Positions 1 to 11,802 of a DNA stretch of 64,000 nucleotides are shown piece after piece (the first letter of the stretch is position 1; each line of letters begins with the position of its first letter). Below the pieces are notes generated by a model, which had not been told where the DNA came from, did no database searches, and saw nothing but the letters and a program-made list of their open reading frames with translations. This stretch comes from Hippophae tibetana (lineage: Eukaryota; Streptophyta; Magnoliopsida; Rosales; Elaeagnaceae). The DNA lies in the NCBI GenBank assembly GCA_037013495.1, contig CM072801.1, positions 88,583,816-88,647,815 on the forward strand. Direction: 5' to 3'. Made by a program: the position numbers and the translations under genes.

Positions 1-654
1 GAACAAGAATAGAAAACAAGGTAATAGGGTGCGACCAAATTTTAAGACGTCTATAAGTAGTGTAAACGATGGAATCTTTGTTAAAATAGGAGAATAGAAA
101 AACTACTCCTATAGTGTGTTTTTTATGTAAGGAAACATATTTCGATTTGATATATTATAATAGTCGTTTCGATATACGAGTCAAAAGTTATAACAATTTA
201 CAGTTTCAACCCCAATTGATAACTTCTTTTTGTTTTGAAATTGTGAACTGCAGAAACTTTGTTTCTTTCTTCAAAAGCATAGATAGGTTGAACACAAAAA
301 TGAAATAACGAGAAAAAATACCGTGAAAGTAAGGAAAGCTACGAAATGATATCCAAATAGGAAAAATATGACATCAAAATTGAAAGAAAACACTCGACTT
401 GAAGGACACAATTTAATTCTTTTTTCTGATTTCTGGCTTAAGAAAGAAGAAAACTATCAAAGGACAAATTTTTATAAATCGAAAATTCAAACAATAGATA
501 AATAAAGATAAATACACCATTTTCAACAACCAAGGCTATGATACCAAACAATGCTAATCCTTTTGGGGGACAACATATGTACCTAGGAACTCAAAGAATA
601 AGAAAGGTTGAATTGCTTAAAACATGGTTAAGATGCTAGAATTGGAATCTGAAA
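1..654 (+). repeat. Representative monomer M1 (654 bp, head A, body J, tail t1) and its anatomy
   Basis: Head, about 1-85: contains GACGTC at 46-51 and ATGGAATC at 69. Middle, about 86-300: the conserved palindrome at 153-162, CAATTG at 213-218 and CTGCAG at 248-253. Body, about 300-400: A-rich, with ACCGTG and then ACTCGACTTGAAGGACAC. Tail, about 400-654: CATATG at 574-579 and CCTAGG at 582-587. Head A reads CTATAAGTAGTGTAAACGATG, shown here at 50-70 in parts; head B has CTGTAAGAAGTATAAAC and GAATCTGGG instead. Body K differs from J by a net 3-bp insertion and coupled substitutions. Tail t2 reads TTAACAACTAAGGCTATTAT and is 1 bp shorter near GAAAGTTGAATTGC. M1 carries TAG in the ATGGAATC frame eight codons after the ATG. 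Confidence 0.93.
153..162. other. Conserved 10-bp perfect palindrome in the monomer core (M1 shown)
   Basis: TATTATAATA reads the same on both strands. It is followed by GTCGTTTCGATATACGAG, which holds a short inverted repeat TCG-ATATA-CGA. The heptamer TTTCGAT occurs on each side of the palindrome, 27 bp apart. The core is kept in almost all copies; the exceptions I noticed are M60 (near 38817, TATAATATAA) and M68 (near 44066, TATTAAAATA). It could be a protein-binding or structural site, but no known factor is identified from sequence. Confidence 0.55.
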
Positions 655-1158
655 GAACAAGAATAGAAAACAAGGTAATAGGGTGCGACCAAATTTTAAG
701 ACGTCTATAAGTAGTGTAAACGATGGAATCTTTGTTAAAATAGGAGAATAGAAAAACTACTCCTATAGTGTGTTTTTTATGTAAGGAAACATATTTCGAT
801 TTGATATATTATAATAGTCGTTTCGATATACGAGTCAAAAGTTATAACAATTTACATTTTCAACGCCAATTGTTAACTTCTTTTTGTTTTGAAATTGTGA
901 ACTGCAGAAACTTTCTTTCTTTTTTCAAAAACATAGATAGGTTGAACACAAAACTGAAAAAACGAGAAAAAAATACCGTGAAACTAAGGAAAGCTACGAA
1001 ATAAAATCCAAATAGGAAAAGAATGACAACAAAATAGAAATAAAAAACACTCGACTTGAAGGACACAATTTAATTCTTTTTTATGATTTCTGGCTTAAGA
1101 AAGAAGAAACCTATCAAAGGACAAATTTTTATAAATCGAAAATTCAAACAATAGATAA

Positions 1159-1293
1159 ATAAAGATAGATACACCATTTTCAACAACCAAGGCAATGATA
1201 CCAAACAATGCAAATCCTTTTGGAGGACAAAATATGTACCTAGGAACTCAAAGAATAAGAAAGGTTGAATTGCTTAAAACATGGTTAAGATGA
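1159..1293 (+). other. Recurrent 44-codon open frame in the tail (copy M2 shown), not annotated as a gene
   Basis: Between TAA and TGA the frame reads 44 codons, including MIPNNANPFGGQ and then RIRKVELLKTWLR. Its composition is more like ordinary protein than the rest of the repeat, but I recognise no family. Variants between copies are mixed. Silent changes include GCA/GCT, GGA/GGG and GGA/GGC. Replacing changes include Gly to Arg, Glu or Ala in the GG pair, His to Asn, Leu to Gln and Met to Ile. Tail t2 loses a base in it and shifts the frame to an early stop. That mixture does not indicate selection on a protein. Confidence 0.3.
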
Positions 1294-3905
1294 TAGAATT
1301 GGAATCTGAAAGAACAAGAATAGAAAACTAAGTAATAGGGTGCGACCAAATTTCAAGACGTCTGTAAGAAGTATAAACTACGGAATCTGGGTTAAAATAT
1401 GAGAATAGAAAAACTACTCCTATAGTGTGTTTTTTATGTATGGAAAAATATTTCGATTTGATATATTATAATAGTCGTTTCGATATACGAGTCAAAAGTT
1501 ATAACAATTTACATTTTCAACGCCAATTGTTAACTTCTTTTTGTTTTGAAATTGTGAACTGCAGAAACTTTCTTTCTTTTTTCAAAAACATAGATAGGTT
1601 GAACACAAAAATGAAAAAAAGAGAAAAAAATACCGTGAAACTAAGGAAAGCTACGAAATAAAATCCAAATAGGAAAAGAATGACAACAAAATAGAAATAA
1701 AAAACACTCGACTTGAAGGACACAATTTAATTCTTTTTTATGATTTCTGGCTTAAGAAAGAAGAAACCTATCAAAGGAAAAATTTTTATAAATCGAAAAT
1801 TCAAACAATAGATAAATAAAGATAGATACACCATTTTCAACAACCAAGGCAATGATACCAATCAATGCAAATCCTTTTGGAGGCCAACATATGTACCTAG
1901 GAACTCAAAGAATAAGAAAGGTTGAATTGCTTAAAACATGGTTAAGATGATAGAATTGGAATCTGAAAGAACAAGAATAGAAAACAAGGTAATAGGGTGC
2001 GACCAAATTTTAAGACCTCTATAAGTAGTGTAAACGATGGAATCTTTGTTAAAATAGGAGAATAGAAAAACTACTCCTATAGTGTGTTTTTTATGTAAGG
2101 AAACATATTTCGATTTGATATATTATAATAGTCGTTTCGATATACGAGTCAAAAGTTATAACAATTTACAGTTTCAACCCCAATTGATAACTTCTTTTTG
2201 TTTTGAAATTGTGAACTGCAGAAACTTTGTTTCTTTCTTCAAAAGCATAGATAGGTTGAACACAAAAATGAAATAACGAGAAAAAATACCGTGAAAGTAA
2301 GGAAAGCTACGAAATGATATCCAAATAGGAAAAATATGACATCAAAATTGAAAGAAAACACTCGACTTGAAGGACACAATTTAATTCTTTTTTCTGATTT
2401 CTGGCTTATGAAAGAAGAAAACTATCAAAGGACAAATTTTTATAAATCGAAAATTCAAACAATAGATAAATAAAGATAAATACACCATTTTCAACAACCA
2501 AGGCTATGATACCAAACAATGCTAATCCTTTTGGGGGACAACATATGTACCTAGGAACTCAAAGAATAAGAAAGGTTGAATTGCTTAAAACATGGTTAAG
2601 ATGCTAGAATTGGAATCTGAAAGAACAAGAATAGAAAACAAGGTAATAGGGTCCGACCAAATTTTAAGACGTCTATAAGTAGTGTAAACGATGGAATCTT
2701 TGTTAAAATAGGAGAATAGAAAAACTACTCCTATAGTGTGTTTTTTATGTAAGGAAACATATTTCGATTTGATATATTATAATAGTCGTTTCGATATACG
2801 AGTCAAAAGTTATAACAATTTACATTTTCAACGCCAATTGTTAACTTCTTTTTGTTTTGAAATTATGAACTGCAGAAACTTTCTTTCTTTTTTCAAAAAC
2901 ATAGATAGGTTGAACACAAAAATGAAAAAACGAGAAAAAAATACCGTGAAACTAAGGAAAGCTACGAAATAAAATCCAAATAGGAAAAGAATGACAACAA
3001 AATAGAAATAAAAAACACTCGACTTGAAGGACACAATTTAATTCTTTTTTATGATTTCTGGCTTAAGAAAGAAGAAACCTATCAAAGGACAAATTTTTAT
3101 AAATCGAAAATTCAAACAATAGATAAATAAAGATAGATACACCATTTTCAACAACCAAGGCAATGATACCAAACAATGCAAATCCTTTTGGAGGACAAAA
3201 TATGTACCTAGGAACTCAAAGAATAAGAAAGGTTGAATTGCTTAAAACATGGTTAAGATGATAGAATTGGAATCTGAAAGAACAAGAATAGAAAACTAAG
3301 TAATAGGGTGCGACCAAATTTCAAGACGTCTGTAAGAAGTATAAACTACGGAATCTGGGTTAAAATATGAGAATAGAAAAACTACTCCTATAGTGTGTTT
3401 TTTATGTATGGAAAAATATTTCGATTTGATATATTATAATAGTCGTTTCGATATACGAGTCAAAAGTTATAACAATTTACATTTTCAACGCCAATTGTTA
3501 ACTTCTTTTTGTTTTGAAATTGTGAACTGCAGAAACTTTCTTTCTTTTTTCAAAAACATAGATAGGTTGAACACAAAAATGAAAAAAAGAGAAAAAAATA
3601 CCGTGAAACTAAGGAAAGCTACGAAATAAAATCCAAATAGGAAAAGAATGACAACAAAATAGAAATAAAAAACACTCGACTTGAAGGACACAATTTAATT
3701 CTTTTTTATGATTTCTGGCTTAAGAAAGAAGAAACCTATCAAAGGACAAATTTTTATAAATCGAAAATTCAAACAATAGATAAATAAAGATAGATACACC
3801 ATTTTCAACAACCAAGGCAATGATACCAATCAATGCAAATCCTTTTGGAGGCCAACATATGTACCTAGGAACTCAAAGAATAAGAAAGGTTGAATTGCTT
3901 AAAAC

Positions 3906-4244
3906 ATGGTTAAGATGATAGAATTGGAATCTGAAAGAACAAGAATAGAAAACAAGGTAATAGGGTGCGACCAAATTTTAAGACGTCTATAAGTAGTGTA
4001 AACGATGGAATCTTTGTTAAAATATGAGAATAGAAAAACTACTCCTATAGTGTATTTTTTATGTATGGAAAAATATATCGATTTGATATATTATAATAGT
4101 CGTTTCGATATACGAGTCAAAAGTTATAACAATTTACATTTTCAACGCCAATTGTTAACTTCTTTTTGTTTTGAAATTGTGAACTGTAGAAACTTTCTTT
4201 CTTTTTTCAAAAGCATAGACAGGTTGAACTCAAAAAAGAAATAA
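3906..4244 (+). other. Recurrent interrupted reading frame of the monomer (copy M6/M7 shown), not annotated as a gene
   Basis: One frame runs from ATG at 3906 across the copy boundary. It reads 28 codons (ending IGCDQILRRL), then TAA at 3990, two codons, a second TAA, one codon, then ATG at 4005 followed by 79 codons to the stop before 4245. The 79-codon part recurs across the array in forms of 61-96 codons. It holds FDLIYYNSRFDIRVKSYNN and FCFEIVNCRNF. I recognise no domain. Stops or frameshifts break it in many copies: TAG after seven codons (M1, M2, M4, M5), single-base indels in M11 and M14, and CTGCTGA (M79, M82, M85, M87). It lacks anything that would support expression. It may be chance or a relic of a coding ancestor. 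Confidence 0.35.
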
Positions 4245-5902
4245 CGAGAAAAAATACCGTGAAAGTAAGGAAAGCTACGAAATGAAATCCAATTAGGAAA
4301 AATATGACATCAAAATTGAAAGAAAACACTCGACTTGAAGGACACAATTTAATTCTTTTTTCTGATTTCTAACTTAAGAAATAAGAAAACAATCAAAGGA
4401 CAAATTTTTATAAATCTAAAATTCAAACAATAGATAAATAAAGATAGATACACCATTTTTAACAACTAAGGCTATTATACCAATCAATGCAAATCCTTTT
4501 GGAGGACAACATATGTACCTAAGAACTCAAAGATTAAGAAAGTTGAATTGCTAAAAACATGGTTAAGATGATAGAATTGGAATCTGAAAGAACAAGAATA
4601 GAAAACAAGTAATAGGGTGCGACCAAATTTTAAGACGTCTATAAGTAGTGTAAACGATGGAATCTTTGTTAAAATATGAGAATAGCAAAACTACTCCTAT
4701 AGTGTGTTTTTTATGTAAGGAAACATATTTCGATTTGATATATTATAATAGTCGTTTCGATATACGAGTCAAAAGTTATAACAATTTACATTTTCAACGC
4801 CAATTGTTAACTTCTTTTTGTTTTGAAATTGTGAACTGCAGAAACTTTCTTTCTTTTTTCAAAAACATAGATAGGTTGAACACAAAAATGAAAAAACGAG
4901 AAAAAAATACCGTGAAACTAAGGAAAGCTACGAAATAAAATCCAAATAGGAAAAGAATGACAACAAAATAGAAATAAAAAACACTCGACTTGAAGGACAC
5001 AATTTAATTCTTTTTTATGATTTCTGGCTTAAGAAAGAAGAAACCTATCAAAGGACAAATTTTTATAAATCGAAAATTCAAACAATAGATAAATAAAGAT
5101 AGATACACCATTTTCAATAACCAAGGCAATGATACCAAACAATGCAAATCCTTTTGGAGGACAACATATGTACCTAGGAACTCAAAGAATAAGAAAGGTT
5201 GAATTGCTTAAAACATGGTTAAGATGATAGAATTGGAATCTGAAAGAACAAGAATAGAAAACTAAGTAATAGGGTGCGACCAAATTTCAAGACGTCTGTA
5301 AGAAGTATAAACTACGGGATCTGGGTTAAAATATGAGAATAGAAAAACTACTCCTATAGTGTGTTTTTTATGTATGGAAAAATATTTCGATTTGATATAT
5401 TATAATAGTCGTTTCGATATACGAGTCAAAAGTTATAACAATTTACATTTTCAACGCCAATTGTTAACTTCTTTTTGTTTTGAAATTGTGAACTGTAGAA
5501 ACTTTCTTTCTTTTTTCAAAAACATAGATAGGTTGAACACAAAAATGAAAAAAAGAGAAAAAAATACCGTGAAACTAAGGAAAGCTACGAAATAAAATCC
5601 AAATAGGAAAAGAATGACAACAAAATAGAAATAAAAAACACTCGACTTGAAGGACACAATTTAATTCTTTTTTATGATTTCTGGCTTAAGAAAGAAGAAA
5701 CCTATCAAAGGACAAATTTTTATAAATCGAAAATTCAAACAATAGATAAATAAAGATAGATACACCATTTTCAACAACCAAGGCAATGATACCAATCAAT
5801 GCAAATCCTTTTGGAGGCCAACATATGTACCTAGGAACTCAAAGAATAAGAAAGGTTGAATTGCTTAAAACATGGTTAAGATGATAGAATTGGAATCTGA
5901 AA

Positions 5903-8900
5903 GAACAAGAATAGAAAACAAGGTAATAGGGTGCGACCAAATTTTAAGACGTCTATAAGTAGTGTAAACGATGGAATCTTTGTTAAAATATGAGAATAGA
6001 AAAACTACTCCTATAGTGTATTTTTTATGTATGGAAAAATATATCGATTTGATATATTATAATAGTCGTTTCGATATACGAGTCAAAAGTTATAACAATT
6101 TACATTTTCAATGCCAATTGTTAACTTCTTTTTGTTTTGAAATTGTGAACTGTAGAAACTTTCTTTCTTTTTTCAAAAGCATAGACAGGTTGAACTCAAA
6201 AAAGAAATAACGAGAAAAAATACCGTGAAAGTAAGGAAAGCTACGAAATGAAATCCAATTAGGAAAAATATGACATCAAAATTGAAAGAAAACACTCGAC
6301 TTGAAGGACACAATTTAATTCTTTTTTCTGATTTCTAACTTAAGAAATAAGAAAACAATCAAAGGACAAATTTTTATAAATCTAAAATTCAAACAATAGA
6401 TAAATAAAGATAGATACACCATTTTTAACAACTAAGGCTATTATACCAATCAATGCAAATCCTTTTGGAGGACAACATATGTACCTAAGAACTCAAAGAT
6501 TAAGAAAGTTGAATTGCTAAAAACATGGTTAAGATGATAGAATTGGAATCTGAAAGAACAAGAATAGAAAACAAGGTAATAGGGTGCGACCAAATTTTAA
6601 GACGTCTATAAGTAGTGTAAACGATGGAATCTTTGTTAAAATATGAGAATAGCAAAACTACTCCAATAGTGTGTTTTTATGTAAGGAAACATATTTCGAT
6701 TTGATATATTATAATAGTCGTTTCGATATACGAGTCAAAAGTTATAACAATTTACATTTTCAACGCCAATTGTTAACTTCTTTTTGTTTGAAATTGTGAA
6801 CTGCAGAAACTTTCTTTCTTTTTTCAAAAATATAGATAGGTTGAACACAAAAATGAAAAAACGAGAAAAAAATACGGTGAAACTAAGGAAAGCTACGAAA
6901 TAAAATCCAAATAGGAAAAGAATGACAACAAAATAGAAATAAAAAACACTCGACTTGAAGGACACAATTTAATTCTTTTTTATGATTTCTGGCTTAAGAA
7001 AGAAGAAACCTATCAAAGGACAAATTTTTATAAATCGAAAATTCAAACAATAGATAAATAAAGATAGATACACCATTTTCAACAACCAAGGCAATGATAC
7101 CAAACAATGCAAATCCTTTTGGAGGACAACATATGTACCTAGGAAATCAAAGAATAAGAAAGGTTGAATTGCTTAAAACATGGTTAAGATGATAGAATTG
7201 GAATCTGAAAGAACAAGAATAGAAAACAAGGTAATAGGGTGCAACCAAATTTTAATACGTCTATAAGTAGTGTAAACGATGGAATCTTTGTTAAAATATG
7301 AGAATAGAAAAACTACTCCTATAGTGTGTTTTTTATGTATGGAAAAATATTTCGATTTGATATATTATAATAGTCGTTTCTATATACGAGTCAAAAGTTA
7401 TAACAATTTACATTTTCAACGCCAATTGTTAACTTCTTTTTGTTTTGAAATTGTGAACTGCAGAAACTTTCTTTCTTTTTTCAAAAACATAGATAGGTTG
7501 AACACAAAAATGAAAAAAAGAGAAAAAAATACCGTGAAACTAAGGAAAGCTACGAAATAAAATCCAAATAGGAAAAGAATGACAACAAAATAGAAATAAA
7601 AAACACTCGACTTGAAGGACACAATTTAATTCTTTTTTATGATTTCTGGCTTAAGAAAGAAGAAACCTATCAAATGACAAATTTTTATAAATCGAAAATT
7701 CAAACAATAGATAAATAAAGATAGATACACCATTTTCAACAACCAAGGCAATGATACCAATCAATGCAAATCCTTTTGGAGGCCAACATATGTACCTAGG
7801 AACTCAAAGAATAAGAAAGGTTGAATTTCTTAAAACATGGTTAAGATGATAGAATTGGAATCTGAAAGAACAAGAATAGAAAACAAGGTAATAGGGTGCG
7901 ACCAAATTTTAAGACGTCTATAAGTAGTGTAAACGATGGAATCTTTGTTAAAATATGAGAATAGAAAAACTACTCCTATAGTGTATTTTTTATGTATGGA
8001 AAAATATATCGATTTGATATATTATAATAGTCGTTTCGATATACGAGTCAAAAGTTATAACAATTTACATTTTCAACGCCAATTGTTAACTTCTTTTTGT
8101 TTTGAAATTGTGAACTGTAGAAACTTTCTATCTTTTTTCAAAAGCATAGACAGGTTGAACTCAAAAAAGAAATAACGAGAAAAAATACCGTGAAAGTAAG
8201 GAAACCTACGAAATGAAATCCAAATAGGAAAAATATGACATCAAAATTGAAAGAAAACACTCGACTTGAAGGACACAATTTAATTCTTTTTTCTGATTTC
8301 TAACTTAAGAAATAAGAAAACAATCAAAGGACAAATTTTTATAAATCTAAAATTCAAACAATAGATAAATAAAGATAGATACACCATTTTTAACAACTAA
8401 GGCTATTATACCAATCAATGCAAATCCTTTTGGAGGACAACATATGTACCTAAGAACTCAAAGATTAAGAAAGTTGAATTGCTAAAAACATGGTTAAGAT
8501 GATAGAATTGGAATCTGAAAGAACAAGAATAGAAAACAAGGTAATAGGGTGCGACCAAATTTTAAGACGTCTATAAGTAGTGTAAACGATGGAATCTTTG
8601 TTAAAATATGAGAATAGCAAAACTACTCCTATAGTGTGTTTTTTTATGTAAGGAAACATATTTCGATTTGATATATTATAATAGTCGTTTCGATATACGA
8701 GTCAAAAGTTATAACAATTTACATTTTCAACGCCAATTGTTAACTTCTTTTTGTTTTGAAATTGTGAACTGCAGAAACTTTCTTTCTTTTTTCAAAAACA
8801 TAGATAGGTTGAACACAAAAATGAAAAAACGAGAAAAAAATACCGTGAAACTAAGGAAAGCTACGAAATAAAATCCAAATAGGAAAAGAATGACAACAAA

Positions 8901-11802
8901 ATAGAAATAAAAAACACTCGACTTGAAGGACACAATTTAATTCTTTTTTATGATTTCTGGCTTAAGAAAGAAGAAACCTATCAAAGGACAAATTTTTATA
9001 AATCGAAAATTCAAACAATAGATAAATAAAGATAGATACACCATTTTCAACAACCAAGGCAATGATACCAAACAATGCAAATCCTTTTGGAGGACAACAT
9101 ATGTACCTAGGAACTCAAAGAATAAGAAAGGTTGAATTGCTTAAAACATGGTTAAGATGATAGAATTGGAATCTGAAAGAACAAGAATAGAAAACTAAGT
9201 AATAGGGTGCGACCAAATTTCAAGACGTCTGTAAGAAGTATAAACTACGGAATCTGGGTTAAAATATGAGAATAGAAAAACTACTCCTATAGTGTGTTTT
9301 TTATGTATGGAAAAATATTTCGATTTGATATATTATAATAGTCGTTTCGATATACGAGTCAAAAGTTATAACAATTTACATTTTCAACGCCAATTGTTAA
9401 CTTCTTTTTGTTTTGAAATTGTGAACTGCAGAAACTTTCTTTCTTTTTTCAAAAACATAGATAGGTTGAACACAAAAATGAAAAAACGAGAAAAAAATAC
9501 CGTGAAACTAAGGAAAGCTACGAAATAAAATCCAAATAGGAAAAGAATGACAACAAAATAGAAATAAAAAACACTCGACTTGAAGGACACAATTTAATTC
9601 TTTTTTATGATTTCTGGCTTAAGAAAGAAGAAACCTATCAAAGGACAAATTTTTATAAATCAAAAATTCAAACAATAGATAAATAAAGATAGATACACCA
9701 TTTTCAACAACCAAGGAAATGATACCAAACAATGCAAATCCTTTTGGAGGACAAAATATGTACCTAGGAACTCAAAGAATAAGAAAGGTTGAATTGCTTA
9801 AAACATGGTTAAGATGATAGAATTGGAATCTGAAAGAACAAGAATAGAAAACTAAGTAATAGGGTGCGACCAAATTTCAAGACGTCTGTAAGAAGTATAA
9901 ACTACGGAATCTGGGTTAAAATATGAGAATAGAAAAACTACTCCTATAGTGTGTTTTTTATGTATGGAAAAATATTTCGATTTGATATATTATAATAGTC
10001 GTTTCGATATACGAGTCAAAAGTTATAACAATTTACATTTTCAACGCCAATTGTTAACTTCTTTTTGTTTTGAAATTGTGAACTGCAGAAACTTTCTTTC
10101 TTTTTTCAAAAACATAGATAGGTTGAACACAAAAATGAAAAAAAGAGAAAAAAATACCGTGAAACTAAGGAAAGCTACGAAATAAAATCCAAATAGGAAA
10201 AGAATGACAACAAAATAGAAATAAAAAACACTCGACTTGAAGGACACAATTTAATTCTTTTTTATGATTTCTGGCTTAAGAAAGAAGAAACCTATCAAAG
10301 GACAAATTTTTATAAATCGAAAATTCAAACAATAGATAAATAAAGATAGATACACCATTTTCAACAACCAAGGCAATGATACCAATCAATGCAAATCCTT
10401 TTGGAGGCCAACATATGTACCTAGGAACTCAAAGAATAAGAAAGGTTGAATTGCTTAAAACATGGTTAAGATGATAGAATTGGAATCTGAAAGAACAAGA
10501 ATAGAAAACAAGGTAATAGGGTGCGACCAAATTTTAAGACGTCTATAAGTAGTGTAAACGATGGAATCTTTGTTAAAATATGAGAATAGAAAAACTACTC
10601 CTATAGTGTATTTTTTATGTATGGAAAAATATATCGATTTGATATATTATAATAGTCGTTTCGATATACGAGTCAAAAGTTATAACAATTTACATTTTCA
10701 ACGCCAATTGTTAACTTCTTTTTGTTTTGAAATTGTGAATTGTAGAAACTTTCTTTCTTTTTTCAAAAGCATAGACAGGTTGAACTCAAAAGAGAAATAA
10801 CGAGAAAAAATACCGTGAAAGTAAGGAAAGCTACGAAATGAAATCCAATTAGGAAAAATATGACATCAAAATTGAAAGAAAACACTCGACTTGAAGGACA
10901 CAATTTAATTCTTTTTTCTGATTTCTAACTTAAGAAATAAGAAAACAATCAAAGGACAAATTTTTATAAATCTAAAATTCAAACAATAGATAAATAAAGA
11001 TAGATACACCATTTTTAACAACTAAGGCTATTATACCAATCAATGCAAATCCTTTTGGAGGACAACATATGTACCTAAGAACTCAAAGATTAAGAAAGTT
11101 GAATTGCTAAAAACATGGTTAAGATGATAGAATTGGAATCTGAAAGAACAAGAATAGAAAACAAGGTAAAAGGGTGCGACCAAATTTTAAGACGTCTATA
11201 AGTAGTGTAAACGATGGAATCTTTGTTAAAATATGAGAATAGCAAAACTACTCCTATAGTGTGTTTTTTATGTAAGGAAACATATTTCGATTTGATATAT
11301 TATAATAGTCGTTTCGATATACGAGTCAAAAGTTATAACAATTTACATTTTCAACGCCAATTGTTAACTTCTTTTTGTTTTGAAATTGTGAACTGCAGAA
11401 ACTTTCTTTCTTTTTTCAAAAACATAGATAGGTTGAACACAAAAATGAAAAAACGAGAAAAAAATACCGTGAAACTAAGGAAAGCTACGAAATAAAATCC
11501 AAATAGGAAAAGAATGACAACAAAATAGAAATAAAAAACACTCGACTTGAAGGACACAATTTAATTCTTTTTTATGATTTCTGGCTTAAGAAAGAAGAAA
11601 CCTATCAAAGGACAAATTTTTATAAATCGAAAATTCAAACAATAGATAAATAAAGATAGATACACCATTTTCAACAACCAAGGCAATGATACCAAACAAT
11701 GCAAATCCTTTTGGAGGACAACATATGTACCTAGGAACTCAAAGAATAAGAAAGGTTGAATTGCTTAAAACATGGTTAAGATGATAGAATTGGAATCTGA
11801 AA
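5903..11802 (+). repeat. Nine-copy higher-order unit, first copy (M10-M18)
   Basis: Type order is Y K M Y K M M Y K. It matches the following nine copies in order and in private variants. CAATGCCAATTG near 6110 recurs near 12010. AATACGTC near 7256 recurs near 13156. CAAATGACAA near 7672 recurs near 13573. GAAACCTACG near 8202 recurs near 14104. CTAGGAAATC near 7139 recurs near 13042. The lag is 5900-5902 bp. M11 (6556) has lost two bases and M14 (8521) has gained a T compared with the second unit, so those differences arose after the duplication or in only one copy. Confidence 0.87.

Larger units (their letters stand above)
1..3936 (+). repeat. Three-copy unit of 1968 bp present twice in tandem (M1-M3, M4-M6)
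   Basis: Copies start at 1, 655, 1312 and again at 1969, 2623, 3280. Order in each unit is A/J (654 bp), A/K (657 bp), B/K (657 bp). The two units differ by only a handful of bases that I can see: GACGTC against GACCTC in M1/M4, CTTAAG against CTTATG in the same pair, GTGCGACC against GTCCGACC and ATTGTG against ATTATG in M2/M5, and AGGAAAAA against AGGACAAA in M3/M6. Identity is therefore above 99%, much higher than between neighbours within a unit. This marks a recent duplication of the trimer. No gene is present. Confidence 0.93.

Noticed and set aside
165-182. CENP-B box-like motif at TTCGATATACGAGTC
   Set aside because: It matches TTCG, the spacing and one A, but the required CGGG end is absent (AGTC here). 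It is too degenerate to call.
606-620. Pol III B-box-like GGTTGAATTGC, suggesting a tRNA-derived or SINE origin
   Set aside because: The key C after GGTT is missing, no paired A box is evident at the right spacing, and no cloverleaf or 3' A-tail structure is seen.
860-1066. Repeated minus-strand 68-residue Phe-rich frame that looks like a membrane protein (for example FVVILFLFGFYF), present in dozens of copies
   Set aside because: It is the reverse complement of A-rich body K; the runs of Phe, Ile and Val come from poly-A and poly-T tracts. It needs a GTG start and is lost in body J by the indels that define that block. Recurrence follows the repeat and shows no selection.
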